A DNA stretch of 64,000 nt from Nocardia testacea NBRC 100365 (GTDB taxonomy: Bacteria > Actinomycetota > Actinomycetes > Mycobacteriales > Mycobacteriaceae). A program made the position numbers and the translations under genes. Below the pieces are notes generated by a model. The model was not told the DNA's origin. It worked only from the letters and a program-made list of their open reading frames with translations, and ran no database searches. Below, piece by piece: positions 34,527 to 43,269 of this stretch (positions within the stretch are counted from its first letter, which is position 1; the number at the start of each line of letters is the position of its first letter). Where the stretch lies: positions 17,368 through 81,367 of the forward strand of contig NZ_BAGJ01000082.1 of assembly GCF_000308775.1 (NCBI RefSeq). Reading direction: 5' to 3'.

Positions 34527-35753
34527 TCAGGCGCTCGTCTGGAGATTGCGCGCGGAGAGTCCGACGGTCGCCGGTCCGGAGCCGACCAGCATCCGCTGGA
34601 ACGCTTCCTGTTCCCGCATGCCCCGCGCTTCGGCACGCGCTCGCGCACCCGGGCTGATCCGGGTGGCCGCGCTGCGGACCAGATTGACCGGCAACCGCAG
34701 CATCGGATACCACGGCGGCATGTACGGCCACAGCCCGAGTTTGCGCATGGCGGTGGGACCCAGGTACATGGTGGCTATCGAAAGGTGCTGTGCGCGGGCG
34801 ATTCTGCCGCGCAGCCACGGCAGGTTGGGGTAGGTCCAGGTGAGTGGGTCGTTCGCCATCGGCAGCGCGAGCCGGCGGGTGGTCTCGTCCGGGTTGGTGA
34901 TGGCGGTCATGCAGTGGTACAGGATCCGCACACTGTCACGGAACCCGGTGGGTAGCCATTCGTCGGCGACACCGATGAGCCACCCCACATAGCGTGCGAG
35001 GTGAGCGGCCGCTTCCCGGTCCGCCCGCGACGGCAGGATCCCCATCGCCATCCCGCCGATGAACGGTGCGATGAGGGCGCCGACCAGTGTCGCCGCCATA
35101 TCCGTCTGGTTGATCGGCAATCCCCAGGCCTCGCCGTCCCAGTCCGGCATGGCGCCCACGTGCCGGCGGACCAGCGAATGGACGAAGCGCACGTGCAGGG
35201 TCGAACGGTACCCGGGACCGAACTTCTCCATTCCGTTCTGGACGTCCAGCGCCCACTGCATGGTTTCGGCGAACCGCTGCGCTGGACCCTTCTCCAGGGC
35301 TCCGGTCCGCAGCAGGGTCTTGTTGAAACCCGAAGCGAGATAGCCGCCGAGGAAGGAGACGTCGCGCGCCAGGTACAACCCATCGAATCCGCCACGACGC
35401 AGGACCTGTTCGCCGCGGCGTAGTGCCTGCTCGTCCAGCCAGGCCGGCGGTGTCTCCACAGTGGTGAAGAATTCGCGTAGTGGGGCGGGAGCGTCGGGGA
35501 CCGAATCGATCCCGGCGTGCAAAGCCTGTTCGAACAGCGGCCGGGTGGTGTCCATCCCCGTCGCGATCATCCAGTCGACCAGCGAATCCATCGGTTCGTC
35601 CCCGACGAGCAGGGAGGCGCCCATGGCGTCCCACTGCTCGGCGTCGGGCGCGCCGATACCCATCAGCAGTGCGAACGGTCGCAGTCCCGGCACCCGGACC
35701 GGAGCGGCGGGGTGGCGGGTAGGAATCGCGGCGCCTGTGTTGTCGGAACCCAT
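34527..35753 (-). CDS. DUF2236 oxygenase (MpaB / rubber-oxygenase-like fold)
   Basis: The protein has 408 residues. The family is a helical heme-containing fold shared by the fungal MpaB oxygenase and the rubber-cleaving latex-clearing protein. The core HVRFVHSLVRRHV segment (around residue 190) supplies the conserved Arg and His, and LPINQTDMAATLVG follows. There is no signal peptide, so it is probably cytosolic, unlike secreted Lcp. The substrate is unknown; oxidative cleavage or hydroxylation of an isoprenoid or lipid is possible. It is divergent from the HpnE-like flavoenzyme, which also belongs to an isoprenoid-related family. Confidence 0.83.
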   Translation of the reverse strand: MGSDNTGAAIPTRHPAAPVRVPGLRPFALLMGIGAPDAEQWDAMGASLLVGDEPMDSLVDWMIATGMDTTRPLFEQALHAGIDSVPDAPAPLREFFTTVETPPAWLDEQALRRGEQVLRRGGFDGLYLARDVSFLGGYLASGFNKTLLRTGALEKGPAQRFAETMQWALDVQNGMEKFGPGYRSTLHVRFVHSLVRRHVGAMPDWDGEAWGLPINQTDMAATLVGALIAPFIGGMAMGILPSRADREAAAHLARYVGWLIGVADEWLPTGFRDSVRILYHCMTAITNPDETTRRLALPMANDPLTWTYPNLPWLRGRIARAQHLSIATMYLGPTAMRKLGLWPYMPPWYPMLRLPVNLVRSAATRISPGARARAEARGMREQEAFQRMLVGSGPATVGLSARNLQTSA

Positions 35754-35759
35754 GAAACG

Positions 35760-35781
35760 AATGTATGGACTGCGTTACATT
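35760..35781. promoter_or_regulatory. Inverted repeat in the DUF2236/HpnE-like divergent promoter
   Basis: AATGTA, 10 nt, TACATT forms a perfect 6-bp-arm inverted repeat. It lies in the 66-bp gap between the two divergent starts, so one bound dimer could control both genes. It starts 7 bp upstream of the DUF2236 start codon. Confidence 0.45.
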
Positions 35782-35819
35782 GTGTCAATCATGGGGTTCG
35801 CGAGGTCCGGGAGTAGCAG

Positions 35820-37193
35820 ATGAACGATGCCCGTCGATATGTCGTGATCGGAGGCGGGCTCGCCGGCCTGGCCGCGGCGGTATGGCTGGCCGAGGCCGGC
35901 AAGCAGGTGACCCTGCTCGAACGGCGGCCCCGGCTGGGCGGCCGCACCCAGGCGATGGAGGTCCCCGAGGTCGGCGACACCCCCGACAACGGTCAGCATG
36001 TGGTGGCCAGTGGCTACCGCAGCCTGTTCCGCTACCTCGACAGCGTCGGGACCCGCGAGCACCTCGAATTCCCGGGCGCCGGGACACTGCGCTGGCCCGG
36101 CGGACGCGCGGTGCTGTTGCACACCAAGGGTTTCCGCGCGGTGCGGACGCTACTCGGCGCCCACCCCGACGCGGGATTGCTCGACCGGCTCCGGGCGCTG
36201 CGCGCGACGATCCGGCTCGGCCGGCAGGCCCTGTTCCAGCCCGCGGATCTGGCCGATATCACCACCGAGCAGTGGTTCGAGCGAGTGGGCATGCCCGCGA
36301 CAGCGCGGGAGGCGCTGTGGGACTGGCTGGCACTCGGTATCGCGGCCGAACCGGTGCAGCGGGAATCGGCGAAGGTGTTCGCCGACGTGCTGGCGACCGG
36401 TATCCGCATCGGAGCGCGGGACCGGGTCGGTGTCACCATCGGGTATCCGACCGTGGACCTGGACACCCTCTACATCACCGGCGCCGAACGGGCATTCGCC
36501 CGCTACGGTGTCGACGTCCGCTTCCGGGCGGTGGCCCGCCGGATCCTGATCACCGACGGCCTGGTGACGGGCGTGCGACTGGCCGACGGGACCGAGATCC
36601 CGGCCGACGCGGTGGTCTGCGCGGTACCCAATTCGCGGATCCACGGTCTGCTCGACGAGCTACCCGAACACGCCGAGATCTACGCCGCCGCCGACAAACT
36701 GGGCGTGACCCCGATCGTCAGCACCAACCTGTACCTGGACCGGCCGCTGCGCACGAAAACCGCGATGGAAGCACTGATCGGCGGGACCGGCGTGATCGAC
36801 GAGGTCTTCGACCGGCAACGTATGCACGGCCGGGCGCCCGGCGGTGCCTGGCTCTACTGCCTCACCACCAGTGGCGCCTACGAACAGATCCACAAGAGCA
36901 ACGACGAGATCATCGCGGAGCAGCTGGCACTGATCCGGCGCTACTATCCCGAAGCCGCGGCGGCGCAACTGGTACACGCCCAGGTCGTGAAAATGCCCAA
37001 GGCCACGTTCTCACAGGTACTGGGCACCACGGGGCTGCGCCCGGAGCAGCGGACCTCGGTGCCGAATCTGGTACTGGCCGGCGACTGGACCCGCACCGAC
37101 TGGTCGGCCACGATGGAAAGTGCTGCCCAGAGCGCGGAGCGCGCGGTAGCCGCACTGCTCGAGCATGCCGACGCCGCCGATCGCCGTCGCTGA
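35820..37193 (+). CDS. FAD-dependent oxidoreductase, HpnE/phytoene-desaturase-like
   Basis: The protein has 457 residues; ATG-35820 follows GGGAG. It has the N-terminal dinucleotide fold GGGLAGLAAA with ERRPRLGGR, then DNGQHV, a motif seen in hydroxysqualene dehydroxylase HpnE and relatives. The C-terminal FAD motif is LAGDWTRTDWSATMESAAQSA. HpnE removes the hydroxyl of hydroxysqualene in squalene biosynthesis. No hpnC, hpnD or squalene-hopene cyclase gene is nearby, so another isoprenoid oxidation or desaturation is equally possible. It shares a short promoter with the DUF2236 oxygenase. Confidence 0.83.
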   Translation: MNDARRYVVIGGGLAGLAAAVWLAEAGKQVTLLERRPRLGGRTQAMEVPEVGDTPDNGQHVVASGYRSLFRYLDSVGTREHLEFPGAGTLRWPGGRAVLLHTKGFRAVRTLLGAHPDAGLLDRLRALRATIRLGRQALFQPADLADITTEQWFERVGMPATAREALWDWLALGIAAEPVQRESAKVFADVLATGIRIGARDRVGVTIGYPTVDLDTLYITGAERAFARYGVDVRFRAVARRILITDGLVTGVRLADGTEIPADAVVCAVPNSRIHGLLDELPEHAEIYAAADKLGVTPIVSTNLYLDRPLRTKTAMEALIGGTGVIDEVFDRQRMHGRAPGGAWLYCLTTSGAYEQIHKSNDEIIAEQLALIRRYYPEAAAAQLVHAQVVKMPKATFSQVLGTTGLRPEQRTSVPNLVLAGDWTRTDWSATMESAAQSAERAVAALLEHADAADRRR

Positions 37194-37463
37194 GGATTGC
37201 GGCCGCGCTCGCTGCGGCGTCCGTCTGTGGCTGCCCGGTGGGCGCATTCGCCTGGCCCCCCGGCGCGGGTGCGGCGTCTATTGCGGTGACGGACGCCGCT
37301 CGCGCGCTGATCCGCCCGGTGGTCGTGCCTCCCGGGAACGGGCCCGTTCGGTTCCGGTCCGGACGAGACCGTGAGCTCGGCCGGGCCGCCGTCCGTCGCC
37401 CTCGGAGCGGACACCGCGGTGCCTAGGATCGACGAGGAGGACGGGGCGACAAGGAGTACGACC

Positions 37464-37982
37464 GTGGTGAAGATTTCCCGGACCACCCAGGTGTCCGACA
37501 GCATCGTGGTGCATATCGATCCGGAGACCGCCTACGATGCGGTGACCGATGTGACGCAGATGGGCAGGTGGAGCCCGGAGAACACCGGGGCCGTGGTCCC
37601 GGAGCCGGGCCGGCCGGCGTATCCCGGCATGGAATTCGTGGGCGCCAACCGGCGCGGCGTCATGCGCTGGCACACCGGCTGCACGGTGGTGGTGGCCGAG
37701 CGGCCCGGCCGGTTCGTCTTCGAGGTCCGCCGGTGGGGCGTGTGGAAGCCGTTGCTGCCGGTGGCCGTGGCCACCTGGGAGTACCGGTTCGAGGAGGTGG
37801 CCGACGGTACCCGGATCACCGAGACCTGGTACGACGATCGTGCGGGCTGGCCGGACACCCCCGCGCTGTGGTTCGACCGGATCGCCACCGGTAAACGCGG
37901 CTTCGCCGAATTCCAGAAGGGCAATATCCGGCGGACGCTGGAGCGGATGAAGGCCGAACTCGAGGTCGCCCGCGGGGCCTGA
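37464..37982 (+). CDS. SRPBCC (START-like) family protein
   Basis: The protein has 172 residues; GTG-37464 follows AAGGAG by 7 nt, and a second GTG comes directly after. It has an N-terminal strand IVVHIDPETAYDAVTDV, a WSPENTGAVV segment and a long C-terminal helix. This is the helix-grip fold of polyketide cyclase/dehydrase and lipid-transport-like proteins. The hydrophobic cavity suggests binding of a lipid or sterol. It lies between the HpnE-like flavoenzyme and the cholesterol oxidase, but no ligand can be named. Confidence 0.86.
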   Translation: MVKISRTTQVSDSIVVHIDPETAYDAVTDVTQMGRWSPENTGAVVPEPGRPAYPGMEFVGANRRGVMRWHTGCTVVVAERPGRFVFEVRRWGVWKPLLPVAVATWEYRFEEVADGTRITETWYDDRAGWPDTPALWFDRIATGKRGFAEFQKGNIRRTLERMKAELEVARGA

Positions 37983-38003
37983 ACCAGCCTCTCGCCTGCG
38001 ATG

Positions 38004-38013
38004 GACAGGTGTA
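38004..38013. promoter_or_regulatory. Possible upstream half-operator for cholesterol oxidase
   Basis: GACAGGTGTA matches the right half of the 22-bp palindrome at 38115-38136 in nine of ten bases. It lies 111 bp upstream of that site. A second weak binding site for the same regulator is possible. Confidence 0.3.
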
Positions 38014-38112
38014 CAGGGCGTTCGTTGCGGGGGCCAGAACAGGCCGCTGAACTGCTGCGACAAGGCGCATCGTGAGCACGGCTCGGTACTCGGCCGAGCG
38101 TCCGATTGGTTA

Positions 38113-38142
38113 TTGACACCCGTCCCGACAGGTGTCTACTTT
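38113..38142 (+). promoter_or_regulatory. Sigma-70 promoter of the cholesterol oxidase gene
   Basis: A perfect -35 TTGACA (38113-38118) and TACTTT (38137-38142) are 18 nt apart. Transcription would begin near 38149, giving a leader of about 120 nt. This is the clearest housekeeping-type promoter in the window. Confidence 0.65.
38115..38136. promoter_or_regulatory. Palindromic operator overlapping the cholesterol oxidase promoter
   Basis: Arms GACACCCGTC and GACAGGTGTC, separated by CC, pair with a single mismatch. The site covers the whole spacer between -35 and -10, so a bound repressor would block RNA polymerase. It does not match the KstR consensus. The cognate regulator is not in the window as far as can be seen. 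Confidence 0.55.
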
Positions 38143-38270
38143 TGACCTCGCCCGGGGGACGCTCCACGGGCACTCCGCTTGTCGGCTGTCCCGGCCGCCG
38201 CGTTCCGGGACGCGGCGGAGCGGGGGTGGCTGTCGGCGCGGAGTCGTGCACAGCTGTTCGGAGGTCGTCC

Positions 38271-39872
38271 TTGTCCGCATTCTCACGGCGTACATTTCTC
38301 GGTGGTACCGCGGCGGCGGCCGCCGGTCTCACCGTCGCCGGCACGGCCGTCGCCTCCGCGCAACCCGGCAGCGGCGCCCCGCGGCGGCGCACTCCCGTTG
38401 TGCGCGAGGAACATCGGGTGATCGTGGTGGGTTCCGGATTCGGCGGCGGGATCGCCGCGCTGCGGCTGGCGCAGGCCGGTGCCCCGGTTCTGCTGCTCGA
38501 ACGTGGAAAACGGTGGGCCACCGGGCCGAACGCGGACACCTTCGGCAATCCCCTGAACCCGGACCGGCGACTACTCTGGCACGGTTCGGCCCCGCAACTG
38601 TTCGGCAAACCGGTAGCGCTCGAGCCCTACACGGGACTGCTCGACGCGGTGGTGGGCGAGAACATGACCGCGCTGTGCGCGGCGGGACTGGGCGGTGGTT
38701 CCCTGCTCTACCAGGGAATGTCGCTGCAACCGAGCGAAGCGGTGTTCAATACCCATTTCCCGCAGGAACTGGACTGGCGGCTGATGGACCGCGTGCACTA
38801 TCCACGCGTGGCAGCCATGCTGCGGCTGGCGGTGGCGCCCGACGAATTGATCGCCCACCCGCACTACAAGGCCGCCCGTACCTTCGCCAGGAACGCCGCG
38901 GCCGCCGGGTTGCCGGTGTCCAAGATCCCGATGCCCATCGACTGGAATTTCGCCCTCGCCGAGACCCGCGGTGAAATGACGGCCTCCTACACCAACGGCG
39001 CCGGTGCTTTCGGGGTCAACAACGGCGGCAAGCATTCGGTGGATGTGACCTATGTGGCCGCGGCCGAGGCCACCGGCCTGGTCGATGTGCGGGTGATGCA
39101 CAACGTCACCGAGGTGGAGCGCGGCCCGGACGGCCGCTGGCTGGTCCATGTCGATCGGACCGACGAGACCGCGCGGGTGCTGGAGAAGAAAATTCTCACC
39201 GCCAAGGCCCTCATCATGGCCGCGGGCAGTCTCAACACCACCGACCTGCTGATGCGGGCCGCGGCCAAGGGGCTGGTCCCGGATATGCCCGACGAACTGG
39301 GCGCGGGGTGGGGAACCAATGCCGATCGGATCTACACCTGGACCGACCTGGCCGAGGACTTCGGCCCGGAACAGGGCGGGCCGGTCGTGTACGGCAGCCT
39401 GAACTGGGACGACCCGGCGACGGCGCATACCGTCATCCAGGCCTCGATTCCACCGCTGGGTATGGACGCGCACACCACCATGCTGGTCGGCTACGGGGTG
39501 AGTGAGGCGCGGGGCCGCTTCGTCTACGATCCGGCCACCGACCGCTCCCGGTTGTCCTGGCCCGCGGACGGTGACGCGGCCATCCAGTACGGCCGGATCG
39601 AGCAGACCGTGCGCAGGGTGGCCGGGCCGGCATCGGTGATCGGCGATACCAATCGCGCGTTCCCCTCGACCTGGCATCCGCTGGGTGGTGCCTGTATGGG
39701 GACCGTGTGCGATCTCGACGGCCGGGTCCACGATCAGCCGGGGCTGTATGTGCTCGATGGCGCGCTGCTTCCGGGTAACGCCGCCGCCTGCAATCCGTCG
39801 ATGACCATTGCCGCGGTGGCCGAACGGGCCATGGACAACCTGGTCGCCCGGGATGTGGGGCCGGTCATCTGA
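38271..39872 (+). CDS. Cholesterol oxidase, GMC-type, Tat-exported
   Basis: The protein has 533 residues. TTG-38271 is chosen because GGAGGT lies 5 nt upstream and it places the twin-arginine signal SRRTFLGG at residues 5-12, followed by a hydrophobic Ala-rich stretch and an AxA-like cleavage site near ASAQP. It has the FAD motif VVGSGFGGGIAALRL. The C-terminal half has the class I cholesterol oxidase hallmarks GRFVYDPATDRSRLSW, the catalytic His in TWHPLGGA and the Asn in CNPSMTIAAVAER. It oxidises 3-beta-hydroxysterols to 3-keto-4-ene sterols with oxygen, outside the membrane, as the first step of sterol use. Confidence 0.9.
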   Translation: MSAFSRRTFLGGTAAAAAGLTVAGTAVASAQPGSGAPRRRTPVVREEHRVIVVGSGFGGGIAALRLAQAGAPVLLLERGKRWATGPNADTFGNPLNPDRRLLWHGSAPQLFGKPVALEPYTGLLDAVVGENMTALCAAGLGGGSLLYQGMSLQPSEAVFNTHFPQELDWRLMDRVHYPRVAAMLRLAVAPDELIAHPHYKAARTFARNAAAAGLPVSKIPMPIDWNFALAETRGEMTASYTNGAGAFGVNNGGKHSVDVTYVAAAEATGLVDVRVMHNVTEVERGPDGRWLVHVDRTDETARVLEKKILTAKALIMAAGSLNTTDLLMRAAAKGLVPDMPDELGAGWGTNADRIYTWTDLAEDFGPEQGGPVVYGSLNWDDPATAHTVIQASIPPLGMDAHTTMLVGYGVSEARGRFVYDPATDRSRLSWPADGDAAIQYGRIEQTVRRVAGPASVIGDTNRAFPSTWHPLGGACMGTVCDLDGRVHDQPGLYVLDGALLPGNAAACNPSMTIAAVAERAMDNLVARDVGPVI

Positions 39873-39937
39873 CGGCAGCCTTATTCGGTTCGGCCGGCTC
39901 ATTCGGATCCGGGTTGTGCGAATCGCTCCACCGCGAG

Positions 39938-39951
39938 TAGAACAGGTTCTA
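39938..39951. promoter_or_regulatory. KstR operator (cholesterol regulon box)
   Basis: TAGAACAGGTTCTA is a perfect match to the KstR motif T-n2-AAC-n2-GTT-n2-A and a near-perfect palindrome. It lies 52 bp before the start of the fused acyl-CoA dehydrogenase. KstR represses sterol catabolic genes until a cholesterol-derived CoA ester releases it. Confidence 0.75.
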
Positions 39952-40002
39952 ATCGAAGAATCCCGAACCCGCTCGGGAACGAGACCGTTCCCCTCGACCG
40001 GA

Positions 40003-42228
40003 ATGAGAACCGTGCCTGTAGCGCTGACCGCCGACCAGGCGGCACTGGCCGAAACCGTGACCGGATTCGCCGACCGCCGCGCCGGTCGCGGATACCTCCG
40101 CGAGAACACCGAACACCTGAAAGCGGGTGAGCGGCCGGATTTCTGGCCCGATCTGGTGGCACTCGGCCTGGCCGGGATCCATCTGCCGGAATCGATCGGT
40201 GGCCAGGGCGGCACACTCGGCGATCTCGCGGTGGTGGTCGCCGAATCCGGACGGGCGCTGCTGCCCGGGCCCCTGCTGCCCACGGTGGTCGCCAGCGCGG
40301 TGCTTGCCGCCGCGGCGGGGCAGGACCGCGTCGATGCCCTGCTGCGGAAATTCGCCGCCGGGGCGACCGGCACGCTCGTCGCGCCCGAGCACGCGATCAC
40401 GGTGGACGGTGGTGCCGGCGATGCCGTACAGCTCAGCGGCACCACCGGGCCGGTGCTGGGTGCCGCGTCGGCCGAACTGTTCGTGGTGGCCGCGGCGTCC
40501 GGCGCGCAGACCCGGTGGTTCGTCGTCGACCGGACCGCCGCGGGACTCGAGGTCGTGGTGCAGGACGGGGCCGACCTGGGCCGCGATATCGGCGAGATCC
40601 GGTTCACCTCGGTCGCCGTCGATACGCCGGTCGCACTGGATACCGAGCGGGCCGGCGCGGTCGCCGTGGCGCTGTCCGCGGTGGAGGCCGCGGGGGTGAT
40701 CCGCTGGTGTTCGGACACCGCCACCGCCTACGTCACCTCGCGGACCCAGTTCGGCCGGCCGATCGGCGCCTTCCAGGCGGTCCAGCACCGCACCGCGCAA
40801 CTGCTGATCACCAGCGAACTCGCCACGGCGGCGGCCTGGGACGCGATTCGCGGCCTCGACGACGACGCCCGGCAGCGGACCCACGCGGTCGCGGGGGCGG
40901 CGCTCACCACCCTCGGCAACGCCGTGCACGCGGCCGTGGAATGTCTCGGTCTGCACGGTGCGATCGGGTTCACCTGGGAACACGATCTGCACCTCTACTG
41001 GCGGCGGGCCATCGCGCTTGCCGCGCTGGCCGGGCCGGTGGAATCGTGGGAACTGCGGCTGGGCGAGACGGCCCTGCACGGTCCGCGCACCTTCACCGTA
41101 CCGCTGCCCGAAACCGATTCCGCCTTCCGGGAACAGGTTTCGGAGATCCTGGACCGGGCTGCGGAACTGGACAACCCGGGCCCGTCGAAGATCGGCGACA
41201 CCGATGCGGTGAACCCGGGTCCGCGCCGTACGCTGCTGGCCGACCACGGCCTGGTCTCGCCGCCGATGCCCCGGCCCTACGGCATCGAGGCCGGCCCCCT
41301 CGAACAGCTGATACTGCAGGACGAATTCGACCGGCACGGGATCGCCCAGCCGTCCATGGGAATCGGTCAGTGGGTGGTACCCATCGTGCTGCACCGTGGC
41401 ACACCCGAACAACTGGCCCGGCTGGCCGCTCCGGCGCTGCGCGGCGAAGAGATCTGGTGCCAGCTGTTCAGCGAACCGGAAGCCGGCTCCGATGTCGCCT
41501 CCCTGAGTCTGCGGGCCACCCGCGTCGATGGCGGGTGGGAGTTGAACGGTCAGAAGATCTGGACCACGCTCGCCCACCGCGCCGACTGGGGGTTGCTGCT
41601 GGGCCGCACCGATCCGGACGCCGAGCGGCACCGCGGGCTCACCATGTTCCTGGTCGATATGCACGGCGCCGGAGTGACGGTACGCCCGATCACCCAGGCC
41701 AGCGGTGATGCCGAGTTCAACGAGGTCTTCTTCGACAATGCCTTCGTGCCCGATTCGATGGTCCTCGGCGAACCGGGTCAGGGCTGGACGCTGACCCTGG
41801 AGACGCTGGCGCAGGAACGGCTGTTCATCGGCGGCGTCCGGGATCCCGGACACAACAAACGGATCCGGGAGATCATCGAGCGTGCGGAGTACGCCGGCAG
41901 TCGTGAGGACGCGCTGCGCACGCTCGGCCGCATCAGCGCCCGAGGGGCGGCCGTATCGGCGTTGAATCTGCGCGAGACGATCCGGCGGCTGGACGGGCAA
42001 CCGGTCGGGCCGGCCACCAGTGTCGCGAAGGCGGCGGCCTCCATGCTGCACACCGACGCCGCGGCGGCCGCCCTGAACCTGATCGGCCCCGCCGGGGCCC
42101 TGGGCGAGGCGGTCTCCGAACCGGTACACCACGAGCTCGATATCCCGACCTGGATCATCGGCGGCGGGACGCTGGAGATCCAGCTCAACACCATCGCGAC
42201 GCTGGTGCTCGGCCTGCCCCGGAGATAA
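40003..42228 (+). CDS. Fused two-domain acyl-CoA dehydrogenase, FadE34 (ChsE3)-like
   Basis: The protein has 741 residues from ATG-40003; a GTG three codons on is an alternative. Two complete acyl-CoA dehydrogenase units are fused. The first (about 1-370) has FGRPIGAFQAVQH and a degenerate active site. The second (about 400-741) has the FAD-binding FSEPEAGSD and KIWTTLAH motifs and a candidate catalytic Glu605 in LAQERLF. Mycobacterial FadE34/ChsE3 has the same fused layout and about 711 residues, and removes hydrogen from the short steroid side chain CoA ester. The KstR box upstream strongly supports a sterol role. FadE6-like proteins are the alternative. Confidence 0.87.
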   Translation: MRTVPVALTADQAALAETVTGFADRRAGRGYLRENTEHLKAGERPDFWPDLVALGLAGIHLPESIGGQGGTLGDLAVVVAESGRALLPGPLLPTVVASAVLAAAAGQDRVDALLRKFAAGATGTLVAPEHAITVDGGAGDAVQLSGTTGPVLGAASAELFVVAAASGAQTRWFVVDRTAAGLEVVVQDGADLGRDIGEIRFTSVAVDTPVALDTERAGAVAVALSAVEAAGVIRWCSDTATAYVTSRTQFGRPIGAFQAVQHRTAQLLITSELATAAAWDAIRGLDDDARQRTHAVAGAALTTLGNAVHAAVECLGLHGAIGFTWEHDLHLYWRRAIALAALAGPVESWELRLGETALHGPRTFTVPLPETDSAFREQVSEILDRAAELDNPGPSKIGDTDAVNPGPRRTLLADHGLVSPPMPRPYGIEAGPLEQLILQDEFDRHGIAQPSMGIGQWVVPIVLHRGTPEQLARLAAPALRGEEIWCQLFSEPEAGSDVASLSLRATRVDGGWELNGQKIWTTLAHRADWGLLLGRTDPDAERHRGLTMFLVDMHGAGVTVRPITQASGDAEFNEVFFDNAFVPDSMVLGEPGQGWTLTLETLAQERLFIGGVRDPGHNKRIREIIERAEYAGSREDALRTLGRISARGAAVSALNLRETIRRLDGQPVGPATSVAKAAASMLHTDAAAAALNLIGPAGALGEAVSEPVHHELDIPTWIIGGGTLEIQLNTIATLVLGLPRR

Positions 42229-42304
42229 CGCCCGGGCCTCGGCCTGCCCGGAGCCGCGAATCGACTCGCAACTGAGGGCGGGCGCCCCTGTTACCGTCGG
42301 TGAC

Positions 42305-43263
42305 GTGACCGAGCGACTACCCGCGATCCTGCGCGCCGACCTGCGCCTACCCGTTATCGCCGCCCCCATGTTCATCGTGTCCGGACCCGAACTGGTCCTC
42401 GCTCAATCGAAAGCGGGGATCATCGGCTCCTTCCCGGCGCTCAATGCGCGCAGCACCGAGAAGTTGCGGGAATGGGCTCACCCGGATCACCGGTGAACTG
42501 GCCGCCACCCCCGGGGGCGGCGCCGTACGCGGTGAACCTCATCGTGCACAAGAGCAATGCGCGCCTGTTGGAGGATCTGGCGATCCTGGAGGAGTTCCGG
42601 GTGCCGACCGTGATCACCTCGCTGGGCGCGCGCGCCGATGTCAACGAGCGGATCCGCGCCTACGGCGGAGTCGTACTGCACGATGTCATCAGCGATGCCT
42701 TCGCCCGCAAGGCGGTGGCCAAGGGCGCCGACGGACTGATCGCGGTGGCCGCCGGGGCAGGCGGTCACGGCGGGACGGTCTCGCCGTTCGCATTGATCCG
42801 GGAGATCCGGGAGTGGTTCGACGGCCCGCTGGCCCTCTCGGGCGCCATCGCGCACGGTGACAGCGTGCTCGCCGCTCTCGCCGCCGGCGCCGATTTCGCC
42901 TATGTGGGTTCGACGTTCATCGCGACCGACGAGGCGGCGGCGGTGCCCGAGTACAAGAAGATGATCGTCGCCGGCACCGCCGGGGATATCGTCTACACGG
43001 ATTTTTTCACCGGCGTCAAAGGCAACTACCTGCGGCCGAGTATTGTCGCCGCCGGAATGGACCCCGATGCGCTGGGGGACCCGGGGGACGGCTCCGGGTC
43101 GCTGGAATTCCTGAACTCCGGCGAGGCCAAGGCGTGGCGCGATATCTGGGGCGCCGGGCACGGTATCGGCGCGGTGACCGAGATCGGTCCCACCGCGGCC
43201 GTCGTCGACCGGCTCGCCGCGGAGTACGCCCTGGCCCGGCAGCGGCTCGCCGCACTGGGCTGA
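42305..43263 (+). pseudogene. Nitronate monooxygenase (2-nitropropane dioxygenase) with two frameshifts
   Basis: The family N-terminus (LPVIAAPMFIVSGPELVLAQ) runs from a GTG at 42305 to about 42475 and hits a stop at 42494-42496. The expected next part, LTRITGELAATPGG, is in a second frame from 42477. The rest (APYAVNLIVHKSNARLLEDL to the end) is in a third frame from about 42520. Two single-base insertions, in GGG at 42474-42476 and in the C5G5 run near 42510-42520, would explain this. The rest looks intact, with the FMN/active-site motif AAGAGGHGG and GAIAHGD. It is either a recent pseudogene or a sequencing error in homopolymers. Intact enzymes oxidise alkyl nitronates with FMN. Confidence 0.75.
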
Positions 43264-43269
43264 TCGAGC

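Noticed and set aside
38106..38270. An extended N-terminus for cholesterol oxidase from 38106
   Set aside because: It would start upstream of the -35 element, bury the Tat signal about 60 residues inside, and ignore the strong GGAGGT in front of TTG-38271.
42472..43263. A separate 263-residue nitronate monooxygenase starting at 42472
   Set aside because: Its first 16 residues are unlike the family while the correct residues are found in the other two frames just upstream, so it is better read as part of one broken gene.
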